Shown: positions 42,501 through 51,530, numbered from the stretch's first letter. The stretch: DNA of 62,068 nucleotides from Polyangiaceae bacterium (GCA_022842465.1 JALHPN010000023.1:1-62068), one strand, 5' to 3'. Notes: a model not told the origin generated them from the sequence alone. Numbers and translations are program-made.

Positions 42501-45371
42501 TCAGGCGATCTCGACGGCGTCGAGGGGGGACCGCGCCAGTGCCGCCACGAGCCCCTTCTTCACCCGGAACCCCTCGGAGAGGGGAAGCGCCCCCACCCGG
42601 ACCACGCGACGCGGGCGGGCATGGGGCGGGAGGGACGCCAGCGCGCGGCGGATCCGCGCCGCGTCGAGCGGGCGCGTGGTCACGACGGCCGCGAGCAGCC
42701 CGCCCTCGCCGCCCCAGACGGCCGCGAGGCGGACGTCCGGCTCCGTGTAGAGCGCATCTTCGACGTGACGCGTCGAGACGGGCCCCGCGGGCGTGGCGAC
42801 GAAGCCCGCCAGCGCGTCGACGAAGGCGTGCTCCCCGTCCTCGTCCCGGATCACGACGTCCGAGGTCAGCAGCCACGTGTCGCCGTCCACGAACGCCGAC
42901 CTCACGACGCGCGCGTCCCCGAGCGTCGCGAGCTCGTCTCCGTCCACCTCGACCGCGAGGAGGCCGGGGACACCGGCGGCGGCGCGTCGGAGCCGCCCGT
43001 CCTGTCCGAGGCGCGGGGTGCCGGAGGGTAGCTCGACCTCGACGACGACGACCTCGGAGCTCCCTGGAAGGACGCGTCCGAGGAGACCCGGCTCCGCATC
43101 GGGGGACGCGGCGAGGATCGCGCGATGCGTCGTCCCGGCGTAGAGCTCGGTCGTGCCCACGCCGAAGCGCTCGCGGAGGCGGTGCGAGAGGTCGCGACGG
43201 CCGCCGCTCCCCGCGAAGAGCCGCACGGGCAACGTGCGATCGCCGCGCGACGGCGGCGCGTCGAGGAGGGCGCGGAGCATCTCGCCGGCGAAGAAGACGA
43301 CGGAGGCGCCGTTGCGGCGGAGCTCGCGGGCGAGGACCGCTCCGTCGAGCGCCTCGGGCCGTTCGGGCGGCTCGCCGAGCGCCAGCCGCGCCCCGCCGGC
43401 GAGCGCAGCGCCCACGGCCGCGAGGATCCCGGTCGGATGGTGGAGCGGGATGATCGAGTACACGGTGTCGCCAGGCTTCAACGTGCACACCGCGGCGGCG
43501 CCCAGGGCGGAGAGCGCCCAGCGATGGTTCGTCACCGGCGCGGCGCGGAGCGAGCCGTCGTCCCGGGGGCGGAGGAGGATCATCCCGAGGTCGCGCGCGT
43601 GCTGCCCGTCGAGCGGGAGCGAGCCGGGGAGGAGGACTTCGCCGACCTCGACGCGCTCGAGGTCGGTTGCGTCGCCGACGTCCGGTCGCTTCGGACCACC
43701 GCCGAGGACGAGGACCTTCGCGCCTCGGACCCGAGCGGCGTGCTCGGGATCGGCCACCACCCGGGTCACGTGGAGCCGCGCGAAGGCGTCTTCCAGCGCA
43801 GGGGTGCCGGCGTGCTCGGGCGGCGCGAGCACGGACGTCGCGCCGAGCCGTCCGAGCGCGGTCACGGCGGAGAGCAGGCTCGGACGCGTGCCCATCACGA
43901 TGCCGACGCGGTCCCCCGGGCGGACGCCGGACGCGTAGAGGCCGCGGGCGACCGCGGACGTCCTCCGGTCCGCGTCCGCGTAGGAGAAGGCGCGGCCTCG
44001 CCAGAGGAAGAAGGTGGCGTCGGGATCGCGCTCGGCACGACGCGCGAGCTCGCGGCTCGGCGAGACGACCGTGTCAGGGCTGATGCGGGCGAGCCGGCGG
44101 AGCCGTGGCTCCTGCCAGCGCACCGCATCGGCGGTGTCGGCCGCGGACGCGACGACGTCACCGAGGCGTCGCCAGGCTCCGCGCCCCCTCCGGATGGCCG
44201 CGTCGAACAGGAGCTCGAGCCGGAGATCCATCTCACCGGGGTCGAGGTCGTCGTCCTCGCGTGCCCGGGTTCGCAAGAGCTCGGGCTCGGGGCCGAGGCC
44301 GTCCACGAAGCGCACCCACTCCGCGACGGTGGGCCAGGTGATCTGGTTCGCGCGCGACCCGACGACGAGCCCGAAGTGACCGGCGGGGACGCTCACGAAG
44401 GACACCTCCGCTTCCGGCGCAGCCTCCGCGATCGCCCGAACCGTCGGCGCGCGCGCGAGCTCGTCGGTCGCGCCGATGAACGCGAGCACCGGGCAGCGTA
44501 TGTCCGCGAGAGAGACGAGCCGTCCGTCGACGACGAAGCCCCCCGTCAGCATGCGGTTGTGGACGACGAACTGGTCGACGAACGCGCGGAACGCCGGCCC
44601 CGGCCACGCGACGAAGCCCTCGCCGGCGAGGAACCGGCGGCGCGCCTCGCGGCGCGCGAGCGCGCGACGGTCGTGGAGGAGGCGGAGGAACTCGATCCGT
44701 TGCTCGAGCTCCTTCCGCGTGCTGAGGAGCTTGAAGCCCGTGCTCGTCACCTTGCCAGGGAGCGACTGGAGATGCGTGAACGCCGCCGTCAGCGCCGGCT
44801 CGACGGCGCGCGCGATCGCGCCCGTGACGTCGCTGCGGACGGCCGGGAGGTTCTTGTGGAGGTCGACCGGGCTCCCGAAGGTGACGACCGACGCGATGCC
44901 CTCGCTCCGGAGATACGCCGCTGCCTGGTAGGCGAACATGCCGCCCTGCGAGTAGCCGAGCAGGTGGACGTCGCGTCCCTCGAGGTCACGCACGCGCGCG
45001 ATCGAAGCCACCACGGCGCGCACGTGGTCGTCGAGGCTTCGCTCGAGGCCTCCCGGGACGTGCTCGGGGGCGCCGAAGTCGACGACGTAGGGCAGAACGC
45101 CGGCGGTGACGAGCGAGGTGACCGCGGACGAGTCCGCCGCCACGTCGTAGATCTCCGCCGTCACCATGAGGGGGGGCACGAGGAGCACGACGGGCTGGAC
45201 GCTCGCGCTCACGCCCGCGGAGTAGCGGCGCAGACGATGATGGGGGCCCGTGTCGACGACCTCGTGCGGCGCGGCATACACCTCGCCGAGGCGACCGACG
45301 CGCGCGAGGACCAGCGCGTTCCTCACCGCGTCGCGCGCGCGCCCCAGTCGAGAGCGAGGTGGGCCCGGCAT
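42501..45371 (-). CDS. Bifunctional lipase/acyl-CoA synthetase-like fusion protein
   Basis: A 956-residue two-domain protein. Residues about 50-375 are an alpha/beta-hydrolase of the PhaC/lipase type with nucleophile motif GYSQGG and a late GHFGLV histidine. Residues about 440-950 are an AMP-dependent synthetase domain. In the synthetase part the normally invariant T-S-G-T-T-G P-loop is degenerate (ILLRPRDDGSLRAAPVTNH), while the C-terminal lysine loop GFRVKKGLVAAL is present. A similar fusion, Rv1683 of Mycobacterium tuberculosis, is tied to lipid storage. A role in lipid remodelling is inferred. The adenylation activity is doubtful. Confidence 0.85.
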   Translation of the reverse strand: MPGPPRSRLGRARDAVRNALVLARVGRLGEVYAAPHEVVDTGPHHRLRRYSAGVSASVQPVVLLVPPLMVTAEIYDVAADSSAVTSLVTAGVLPYVVDFGAPEHVPGGLERSLDDHVRAVVASIARVRDLEGRDVHLLGYSQGGMFAYQAAAYLRSEGIASVVTFGSPVDLHKNLPAVRSDVTGAIARAVEPALTAAFTHLQSLPGKVTSTGFKLLSTRKELEQRIEFLRLLHDRRALARREARRRFLAGEGFVAWPGPAFRAFVDQFVVHNRMLTGGFVVDGRLVSLADIRCPVLAFIGATDELARAPTVRAIAEAAPEAEVSFVSVPAGHFGLVVGSRANQITWPTVAEWVRFVDGLGPEPELLRTRAREDDDLDPGEMDLRLELLFDAAIRRGRGAWRRLGDVVASAADTADAVRWQEPRLRRLARISPDTVVSPSRELARRAERDPDATFFLWRGRAFSYADADRRTSAVARGLYASGVRPGDRVGIVMGTRPSLLSAVTALGRLGATSVLAPPEHAGTPALEDAFARLHVTRVVADPEHAARVRGAKVLVLGGGPKRPDVGDATDLERVEVGEVLLPGSLPLDGQHARDLGMILLRPRDDGSLRAAPVTNHRWALSALGAAAVCTLKPGDTVYSIIPLHHPTGILAAVGAALAGGARLALGEPPERPEALDGAVLARELRRNGASVVFFAGEMLRALLDAPPSRGDRTLPVRLFAGSGGRRDLSHRLRERFGVGTTELYAGTTHRAILAASPDAEPGLLGRVLPGSSEVVVVEVELPSGTPRLGQDGRLRRAAAGVPGLLAVEVDGDELATLGDARVVRSAFVDGDTWLLTSDVVIRDEDGEHAFVDALAGFVATPAGPVSTRHVEDALYTEPDVRLAAVWGGEGGLLAAVVTTRPLDAARIRRALASLPPHARPRRVVRVGALPLSEGFRVKKGLVAALARSPLDAVEIA

Positions 45372-45399
45372 CGCGCGCTCCCGAAGCTAGCAGATCGGA

Positions 45400-46251
45400 T
45401 CAGCCGGGGGGCGAAGCGGTGACGACGATGCGCTCGCGCTTCGACACGACGACCCCGCCTGGCTTCTCGACGGTGACGGCGAACAGCTTCGGCTTGCCGA
45501 CGTGCAGCTTCGCCTCGATCGGGACGACGACCTCGCCGTCCGGTCCGACGTCGAACACACCGCCGTCGACGGGGTGCGCGTCGTCGTTGCGGTCGGCGTC
45601 GAAGATCCAGAGCTGGTACTGCGTCTTCCCAGGATCGTTCGCGGCGAGCCCCCGGAAGCGCATGAACCCCTTCTGGAGGGCGGCGTTCCAGACGACCTCG
45701 CCCGACGCGTCCTTCGCGGCGACGTCGCGGGTCGCCTTCCACGCGAGACGCGCCGAGTCGGGTCGCGCCGCGAGCGCTGCGCGCGTCGTCTCGGGCGTCT
45801 CGGCGACCCCCGCGTCGATCACGGGCGGATCTGCCTTCGGCGGGACGGTGATCGTGACGACCTTCTCGCCCCGCGACCAACCGATGACCGCGAGGACGGC
45901 GGCGGCGGCCGCGACGACCCACGGGAGCCACGCGATGGACCGGGCGGGGCCGCGGCCGGGCGCGCGAGGACGCGCCTCCCGGAGGGGGCGCACGTCTCGG
46001 GCCGCCACCGCTGGGGACGCCGAGCCGACCCGAGCGAGGACCCGCTCCGCGACACCGCGCGGGAGGGAGGGAGCCTCCGGGACGGTGGCGAGGGCGACGG
46101 CGGCGATCTCTCCCGCGGCGAGCTCGAACGCGAGCAGCTCCGCCTCGTCGACCGCCAGCGCGTCGAGCTCGGCGCGCTCCCCGTCGTCGAGGCCCACGAG
46201 CGCCGCGTCGCACGCGAGCTCCTCCCAGCGTTCGAGGCCAGCCGCGCTCAT
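45400..46251 (-). CDS. Anti-sigma factor, RskA/anti-sigma-K-like
   Basis: A 283-residue single-pass membrane protein. The N-terminal cytoplasmic helical part (ELACDAALVGLDDGERAELD) is followed by one TM helix (about 107-125, SIAWLPWVVAAAAAVLAVIGW) and an RskA-like outer domain ending with LFAVTVEKPGGV. It starts at ATG 46251 in a 4-nt ATGA overlap with the ECF sigma gene. The genetic coupling, topology and domain make it the cognate anti-sigma factor. Confidence 0.85.
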   Translation of the reverse strand: MSAAGLERWEELACDAALVGLDDGERAELDALAVDEAELLAFELAAGEIAAVALATVPEAPSLPRGVAERVLARVGSASPAVAARDVRPLREARPRAPGRGPARSIAWLPWVVAAAAAVLAVIGWSRGEKVVTITVPPKADPPVIDAGVAETPETTRAALAARPDSARLAWKATRDVAAKDASGEVVWNAALQKGFMRFRGLAANDPGKTQYQLWIFDADRNDDAHPVDGGVFDVGPDGEVVVPIEAKLHVGKPKLFAVTVEKPGGVVVSKRERIVVTASPPG

Positions 46252-46865
46252 GACCGCACCTCCTCGTGCCTCGGCTCCGGCGGGACGGCCCGCGCGGTCT
46301 CGCCCGCCATCTGCGCGCGTACCAGGGACAGGCCGCGGCGCGCATGGGTCTTCACGGTGCCGAGCGGCAAGCCCTTCTGCTCCGCGATCTCGGCGTACGT
46401 GAGGCCTTCGACGGTGGCGAGGAGGAGCACGTCGCGCTCCTCGGGCGCGAGCGCTGCGATCGCGCGCGCCGCGCGCGACGCGTCCAGCTTCTCCTCGACG
46501 TCGGGAGGAAGGCTCGGAACGGCGGCCTGCGCGGCCGGGTCGCTGTCCGAGCTCGTGTCGGCCACCTCCTTCCGCACCTCCTCGCGCCGCGCCGCGCGCC
46601 GCCGCGCGAGATCGACGAGGCGCCGTCGGGCGATCATGGCGACGAAGCCGCTCTCGGTCCCGTGCATGGGATCGAAACGCGCCGCGCTGCGGATCAGATC
46701 CACGAAAATGTCCTGTACTGCGTCTTCGGCGTCGGCAGGCGTGGGCGTGTACCTCCGCGCGAGCGCCCAGACGAGCGCACCGAATCGATCGACGCACGCG
46801 CGCGGCGCTCGCGCGTCGCCGGACGCGACGCGAGCGAGGAGGAGGTCATCGCCGGAGAGGGTCAC
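46248..46865 (-). CDS. ECF RNA polymerase sigma factor, SigK-like
   Basis: A 205-residue ECF sigma factor. Region 2 runs from residue 18 to 90 (RFGALVWALARRYTPTPADAEDAVQDIFVDLI). Region 4 is at about 135-185 (APEERDVLLLATVEGLTYAEIAEQKGLPLGTVKTHARRGL). GTG 46865 is the start. The coupled gene downstream encodes an RskA-type anti-sigma factor, so this is a membrane-regulated signalling pair. Confidence 0.9.
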   Translation of the reverse strand: MTLSGDDLLLARVASGDARAPRACVDRFGALVWALARRYTPTPADAEDAVQDIFVDLIRSAARFDPMHGTESGFVAMIARRRLVDLARRRAARREEVRKEVADTSSDSDPAAQAAVPSLPPDVEEKLDASRAARAIAALAPEERDVLLLATVEGLTYAEIAEQKGLPLGTVKTHARRGLSLVRAQMAGETARAVPPEPRHEEVRS

Positions 46866-46908
46866 GGGCTCGGAGCAGGGGAGGAGGCGAAGGCAGAGGC
46901 GGTGCGCG

Positions 46909-47427
46909 TCAGCCGGAAGGGCTGGTCCAGGGCGCGCTGTCTACCACGTAGAGACGTGGGTAGACGGGAAACACGCACTGGTCGAGGACGTGCACGAGCA
47001 CGTGCCCGGTCGCGAAGGACCGGAGGACACGGGCCGCTCCGAAACGACCGAGCACGAGGCCGCGGCCGAGGCGAATCGGCTCGCCGTGCAGCGTCACGTG
47101 TGCGGCGCGAGGAGCCCACGCGTCGGCCGTTCCACGCAGGACGAGGTACTCGAAGAGATCGAACCGCGCCTCGACGAGCCGCTCGTCGTAGAGGAGGTCG
47201 TCGAACGAGAACGGGAGACCGTCGAAGGCGGCGTCCACCGGCGCGAGGACCGTGTGGGGCGCCTGCTCCCGGAGGTCGTCGACGAGCCCCGTCGCGAGGA
47301 GACCCGTCGAGAACCTCCGGATGGGCTCCGACGGGGGCGGCTTCCAGGGCGCACCGCGGCCGGGCGGGCGTGGAGCGGGACCGTCGGGAGACGCGAGCTC
47401 GGGGGGCGGTCTGGACGCGAGTTGCAT
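46909..47427 (-). CDS. Fasciclin (FAS1) domain protein
   Basis: A 172-residue protein with a FAS1 domain at about 40-165: the H1-like TVLAPVDAAFDGLPFSFDDL and the H2-like HVLVHVLDQCVFP. FAS1 proteins are usually secreted adhesion modules. Here the N-terminus MQLASRPPPELASPDG has no signal peptide, so it may be cytoplasmic. The ATG 47427 borders a 176-nt region with an inverted repeat. It ends 43 nt from the ECF sigma gene start. Confidence 0.78.
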   Translation of the reverse strand: MQLASRPPPELASPDGPAPRPPGRGAPWKPPPSEPIRRFSTGLLATGLVDDLREQAPHTVLAPVDAAFDGLPFSFDDLLYDERLVEARFDLFEYLVLRGTADAWAPRAAHVTLHGEPIRLGRGLVLGRFGAARVLRSFATGHVLVHVLDQCVFPVYPRLYVVDSAPWTSPSG

Positions 47428-47454
47428 GGTTTCTGAGCTTTCGCAGCCGGAGGC

Positions 47455-47498
47455 GATCCGGATTTCGCCGGCGTGCCGATTTCGGGAAATCCGGGATC
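47455..47498. repeat. Imperfect inverted repeat in a divergent promoter region
   Basis: CCGGATTTC (47458-47466) and GAAATCCGG (47486-47494) form perfect 9-nt arms around a 19-nt spacer, and near-complementarity extends both ways. GATTTCG also occurs twice. It lies between the divergent fasciclin and nuclease-like genes and may be an operator or a hairpin in the mRNA. Confidence 0.45.
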
Positions 47499-47603
47499 GT
47501 TCCTGCGGACGCCCGGCTGTGAACGGTCGGCTCCAGGGGGCTCCATCCGCTCGACCGCTTGAAGGCTCGGCCGGGTGCATGGTGGCCGTGCTGGAGGTGT
47601 CCC

Positions 47604-48242
47604 ATGGCCGCGTCGACGACCCTTTCCCTCTCCGTGCCCGAGCCGGGCGTCTTTCGTTCGTCTCGTTCGTCTCGTTCGTCTCGTTCGTGTCGCCCGCGCG
47701 TGCTCGCGTACGGGAAGGTGCTCTGGCATCCGGCCCCGTCGTTCGTCGCGATCGATCTCCGCACTCTGGACGGGCGCCGGAACAGCCTCTGCGCGGTCGG
47801 CGCCGTACGCGTCGAGCACGGAGTCGTGGTCGACCGCTTCGCGCGCCTCGTCCGGCCTCGCGCTCCGGCGCGCGTCGTCGCGCCCGTGGATCGCCTCGGG
47901 GGCGCTCCGCGCGTGCCGTCACGTCGTGAGCTCGCCGGGGCGTCGTCGTTCCTCGATCTGTGGCCGTCGCTCCGGGCGCTGCTGGACGGCGTCGCGTTCG
48001 TCGCGACGCACGACGCCCTGTTCGTCGCCAGCGTCCTCGACGCGGCGTGCGAGGGGTACGGCCTGCCGCGCTTCGACGCTCGCTACGAGCACACGGCCTC
48101 GCTGGCGCGTCGCGTCTGGGACATCGACGCCGAGAGCCCGAGCCTCGTCGCGGCGGCGCTGGGGCTCACCGCCCGCCCGGACGACGTGCTCTCGACGGCG
48201 GAGTCGTGCGCGGACATCGTCCTGGCCGCGTGGGCGGCATGA
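47604..48242 (+). CDS. DEDD 3'-5' exonuclease-like protein with altered active site
   Basis: A 212-residue protein. ATG 47604 has GGAGG 6 nt upstream. The first 30 residues include an RSSRSSRSSRS stretch encoded by a 9-bp repeat array. Residues about 40-210 have the DnaQ-like order (SFVAIDLRTLDGRRNSLCAVG, VATHDALFVASVLDAAC, SLVAAALGL), but the exo I Glu and exo II Asp are replaced, so activity is doubtful. A nucleic-acid-binding remnant of an exonuclease is the likeliest reading. Confidence 0.65.
   Translation: MAASTTLSLSVPEPGVFRSSRSSRSSRSCRPRVLAYGKVLWHPAPSFVAIDLRTLDGRRNSLCAVGAVRVEHGVVVDRFARLVRPRAPARVVAPVDRLGGAPRVPSRRELAGASSFLDLWPSLRALLDGVAFVATHDALFVASVLDAACEGYGLPRFDARYEHTASLARRVWDIDAESPSLVAAALGLTARPDDVLSTAESCADIVLAAWAA
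47654..47689. repeat. Four 9-bp tandem repeats inside a gene start
   Basis: The unit TCGTTCGTC is repeated four times (last copy ends G), encoding the RSS tripeptide repeat near the N-terminus of the nuclease-like protein. Changes in copy number would stay in frame. Confidence 0.9.
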
Positions 48243-48245
48243 GGA

Positions 48246-49304
48246 TCACGCGCGGAGCCACGTCCCTGACCGACGCGCGAAGGCCACCGTCGCCGCGAGG
48301 CACGCGGGCGAGAGCCCGGTCGTGAGGGCGAAGCCGTGAGGCAGGCCGTCGAACCGCATCGTCTCCACGCGCGTGCCTGCCTCGCGGAGGCGTTCGGCGT
48401 AGCGCTCGCCTTCGTCGACGAGGGGGTCGAAGCCCGCCACGACGACGAGGGTGTCCGGGGCACCGCGGAGGTCCGGCGCGTGGAAGGGGGAGACGCGGGG
48501 GTTCGTGCGGAGGGCCTCGTCCGTCCCGACGTAGTGGCGCAGATACCACTGGATGGACGCTTCGGTGAGGATGAACCCGCGCGCGTTCGTCGCGTGCGAC
48601 GGCTGCGAGCACGTGGCGTCGAGCGCGGGATAGATCAGGAGCGCGAGGCGGGGGGGAATCGCGTCACCGCGCGTGGCGAGCGACGTCACGGCGGTGAGGT
48701 TCGCGCCCGCGCTGTCGCCGCCGAGGCCGAGGCGCATCGGGTCGATGCCCATCTCGCGCGCGCGTCCGGCGACGTGACGGAAGGCGACGAGCGTGTCCTC
48801 GACCGCAGCAGGAAACGGATGCTCCGGGGCGAGACGGGGCGCGACGGCGACGACGCGAAGGCGGCCTTCGATCGCGAGGCGGCGACAGAGCGTGTCGTGC
48901 GTGTCCAGATCGCCGGTCACCCATCCGCCGCCGTGCACGAAGACGAGCCCGGGAGACGGCGTCTCGATTCCACCCGGCGTGTAGGTCCGCGCTTCGAGCA
49001 TCGACACCGCGCCGGGCACGTCGAGGTCCCGCGCCTCGACGAGGCCGGACGGTGCGTCCTCCACCGAGGCGATGGAGACCGCCATCTCGCGCCGCTCGCG
49101 CTCCGGCGTCCCGTGGGGTGCCCCCGTCTGACCGAGACGGTCGCCGAGCGCGAGCATCACCGCGACGTCGGGGTCGAGCCCGCGCGCGACGTCGTCGCGG
49201 CGCGCGGCGAGGAGCCGGTCGTAGAGGGCGGGGGTCCGGTAGACCCATCGCGCGAGGCGCCGGCCGACGCGGATGCGAGCGCGGGAGACGAGGTCGAAGC
49301 GCAC
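48246..49304 (-). CDS. Acetyl esterase/lipase, HSL-family alpha/beta-hydrolase
   Basis: A 352-residue hormone-sensitive-lipase-type esterase. The oxyanion motif is VFVHGGGWVTGDLD, nucleophile GLGGDSAGANL, a catalytic Asp region AGFDPLVDEGE, and histidine in GLPHGFALTTG. N-terminal helices form the cap (residues 1-60). GTG 49304 is used; there is no signal peptide. It would hydrolyse short acyl esters. It converges with the nuclease-like gene, with a 3-nt gap. Confidence 0.9.
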   Translation of the reverse strand: MRFDLVSRARIRVGRRLARWVYRTPALYDRLLAARRDDVARGLDPDVAVMLALGDRLGQTGAPHGTPERERREMAVSIASVEDAPSGLVEARDLDVPGAVSMLEARTYTPGGIETPSPGLVFVHGGGWVTGDLDTHDTLCRRLAIEGRLRVVAVAPRLAPEHPFPAAVEDTLVAFRHVAGRAREMGIDPMRLGLGGDSAGANLTAVTSLATRGDAIPPRLALLIYPALDATCSQPSHATNARGFILTEASIQWYLRHYVGTDEALRTNPRVSPFHAPDLRGAPDTLVVVAGFDPLVDEGERYAERLREAGTRVETMRFDGLPHGFALTTGLSPACLAATVAFARRSGTWLRA

Positions 49305-49478
49305 GCGAACGGTGGTAGCCGAGCGGGCCGTCGCCGGCCAGGGGGGGTGGGCGGAGGAGCGCCGGCCGTGGATGGCTCGGGATCCACCTCGGGGCCTCCG
49401 ATCTGCTAGGCGCCGCGAGTTGCGGGCTCGCGCGGCCGACGCGTCGTTGGCATCTGACCTGCAACCACACCGCCCATC

Positions 49479-49937
49479 ATGAACGGCGCGTCCTTCCGCG
49501 GCTCCCTCTTTCTCGCCGTCCTCGCGAGCGCCGGCGCGCTCGTCGTCGCGGTGGGCTGCAGCGCTCCCTACAAGGCCAAGGAGGGGCTGCCGGTCTGCGA
49601 GGACGGAGACCCGGAGTGCAACGGGGACACGAATCGCGACACCGCGCGGCGCGGGACGTCGACGTCGTCCTCCAGCAGCGGCTCGCCCTCGTCGCCGAGC
49701 GAGACGGAGCCGGCGACGAGCACGCCGCCTTCGTCGAGCGACGCGGGCACGGCCGCGGACTCGGGGCCCGCTCCGGTCCAGCCCTCCTGCGCGAAGCTCG
49801 ACAAGTGCTGCGATCAGATCAAGGCCGCGGGCTACCTCGACACGACGTGCCGCGGGGTCGTCGCCGACAACAACAACCAGAGCTGCTACGCGTCGCACAA
49901 GCTCTACAACGAAGCCGGCGACTGCACGGGGCCCTGA
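49479..49937 (+). CDS. Lipoprotein with Ser-rich linker and Cys-rich tail
   Basis: A 152-residue lipoprotein. The signal ends in VVAVGCSAPY. A Ser/Thr/Pro-rich linker (about 58-95) is followed by a short Cys-rich domain (CAKLDKCCDQIKAAGYLDTTC). It is typical of myxobacterial surface proteins; function unknown. The ATG 49479 is supported by the signal sequence. Confidence 0.75.
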   Translation: MNGASFRGSLFLAVLASAGALVVAVGCSAPYKAKEGLPVCEDGDPECNGDTNRDTARRGTSTSSSSSGSPSSPSETEPATSTPPSSSDAGTAADSGPAPVQPSCAKLDKCCDQIKAAGYLDTTCRGVVADNNNQSCYASHKLYNEAGDCTGP

Positions 49938-49953
49938 GCCCCGCAGACCGCCT

Positions 49954-50430
49954 TCAGCGCGCCTTCATGTAGAGCTCGAGCCCCTGGCGCGCCTTCTTGC
50001 GGAGGGCAGCCTGGACGGGCGGTAGCCAGCCGAGGACGACGCCCTTTGGTCCGAGCGCCATCCGCATCCACCGCCAGAGGTCGAACGTGTCGACGTGGCG
50101 GACGACCTTGCCGTCCCGAATCTCGAAGACGGCATCGATCACGTTGTGCACGCGTCGGCCGGTGCCGGAGAACGTGTACGTGGCCTCCCAGTGGGCGCGC
50201 GTCGTGCCGTCGCCGTCGGCGGTCACGTCGCGGAAGGAGACCTCGAGATCCTTGCCGCGCTCGGTGAGCATGCGCCACATCGAGCCGACCTCCGCGCCTC
50301 GGAGGTCGGGGAAGACGGGATCACGGAAGGTCGCATCGTCCGCGTAGACGCTCGCCATCACGGCTCCGTCGCGCCGCTGGAAGGCCTCGTAGAACCGGGT
50401 GACGATCTCGACGTTGTCGTTCGCGCTCAT
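49954..50430 (-). CDS. SnoaL-like/NTF2-fold protein
   Basis: A 158-residue protein with a SnoaL-like fold: VEIVTRFYEAFQRRDGAVMAS, YADDATFRDPVFPDLRG, and the strand pair HWEATYTFSGTGRRVHNVID with VFEIRDGKVVRHVDTFD. Relatives act as isomerases, cyclases or small-molecule binders; no partner is visible here. The start is ATG 50430. It converges with the preceding lipoprotein gene. Confidence 0.83.
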   Translation of the reverse strand: MSANDNVEIVTRFYEAFQRRDGAVMASVYADDATFRDPVFPDLRGAEVGSMWRMLTERGKDLEVSFRDVTADGDGTTRAHWEATYTFSGTGRRVHNVIDAVFEIRDGKVVRHVDTFDLWRWMRMALGPKGVVLGWLPPVQAALRKKARQGLELYMKAR

Positions 50431-50731
50431 GGACGCCGGCAGCATACGTCCTGCTCCGCGAGGAGCCAGGAAGAGCGCCCTTCGCCGCGCGATCGCGCGC
50501 GTATGATCCTGCGGATCGTCGTCCGCGATCGCGAGGGCGACGACGGGGATTCGCGACCGATCGCGAGTCGCGGCTCCCCATCTCGCGAAGGCTCGCGCCT
50601 CCCGCGCGTTCCTGTGCGGATCGAAGTCCTCACTCCGTCTTCCGAGCGTCTCACCGGGCCTCGACCGTTCGAGAGGTGTTTCTCCCACATCCCTCCGCTG
50701 AGTAGCGTCGCGCCCTTCGACGGAGAAGTTC
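50431..50731. other. Intergenic region, no gene seen
   Basis: A 301-nt spacer between the divergent SnoaL-like and GYF2-like genes. It contains no convincing gene, repeat or strong promoter. A GGAG element just before 50732 is the ribosome binding site of the next gene. Confidence 0.45.
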
Positions 50732-51496
50732 ATGAACCTCGACGACCGCTCCCTCCCGACGACTTCCGCACACGACGACCTCTGGCGCGTCCAGCTCGCG
50801 ACGGGCGAGGTCCGCGCGATGACGCTCGACGCGCTCGACGAGGCCTTCCAGGCCGGCAAGATCGATGCGGCGACGAAGGTCCTCGCTCCGGGCGAGACGA
50901 CGTGGGCGAGGCTGGCCGACGTCGCCGGGCTCGAAGGAGAGTCGGCGTCGGAGACCGCCGGGTCTCACGACGCGCCGGATCGGGTCGAGAACGGCGTGCC
51001 GAGCCTCTCCCCGATGGCGACGGACGTCCCCATCGCAGGCGCCTCGCTCGCCTCGCTCGACCTCTCCGCCTACGACCCGTCGCCGAGGCTCCCGGCGGAC
51101 TTCGAGATCGACGAGAACGCGCTCAAGGCGAAGAAGGGCCGCGTCGGTGCCGCTCTCGGCCTCGGCGTCGCGGCGCTCGTCGGGCTCCTCTTCGTCGGCG
51201 CCAGGCTCGCGGGCAACCTCGAAGGCGTGGCCTCGTCGAACGCGATGCGGCCGAGCGCGGCGGCGCCGCCCGCCGCCGTCGACGTCATGGATGTCGAGGC
51301 TCGCGCGCGCGCCCTCTCCGAAGAGCAGAAGAAGCGCCTCCTCGAGGCGGACAAGGCGCGCGAGTCGACGCACAAGGCCAAGCCCTCCTCCGCGCCCGCG
51401 GCAGGTGCGCGCGGCGGTGCGCGTCCGGCCGGAGAGAAGGGCGCGCCCTTCGTGAACGGCGGCGACAAGTACGATCCGCTGAACGGCGCTCTCTGA
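50732..51496 (+). CDS. GYF2-like domain membrane protein
   Basis: A 254-residue protein. Residues about 16-68 form a GYF-2-like domain (DLWRVQLATGEVRAMTLDAL, then FQAGKIDAATKVLAPGETTW), found in bacterial peptide-binding membrane proteins. A TM helix lies at about 135-157 (GRVGAALGLGVAALVGLLFVG). The C-terminal part is charged and low complexity with a possible coiled coil (EEQKKRLLEADKARES). The partner is unknown. Confidence 0.7.
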   Translation: MNLDDRSLPTTSAHDDLWRVQLATGEVRAMTLDALDEAFQAGKIDAATKVLAPGETTWARLADVAGLEGESASETAGSHDAPDRVENGVPSLSPMATDVPIAGASLASLDLSAYDPSPRLPADFEIDENALKAKKGRVGAALGLGVAALVGLLFVGARLAGNLEGVASSNAMRPSAAAPPAAVDVMDVEARARALSEEQKKRLLEADKARESTHKAKPSSAPAAGARGGARPAGEKGAPFVNGGDKYDPLNGAL

Positions 51497-51507
51497 TCGG
51501 ATCAGAG
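51491..51507. repeat. 17-bp perfect palindrome at a gene end
   Basis: CTCTGATC and GATCAGAG flank a single G and include the stop codon of the GYF2-like gene. It lies in the convergent spacer with the membrane protein gene at 51531. It could form a hairpin, although the 1-nt loop is too short without opening base pairs. Confidence 0.6.
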
Positions 51508-51530
51508 CTCCGAAGACGACGTCCGCCTGC

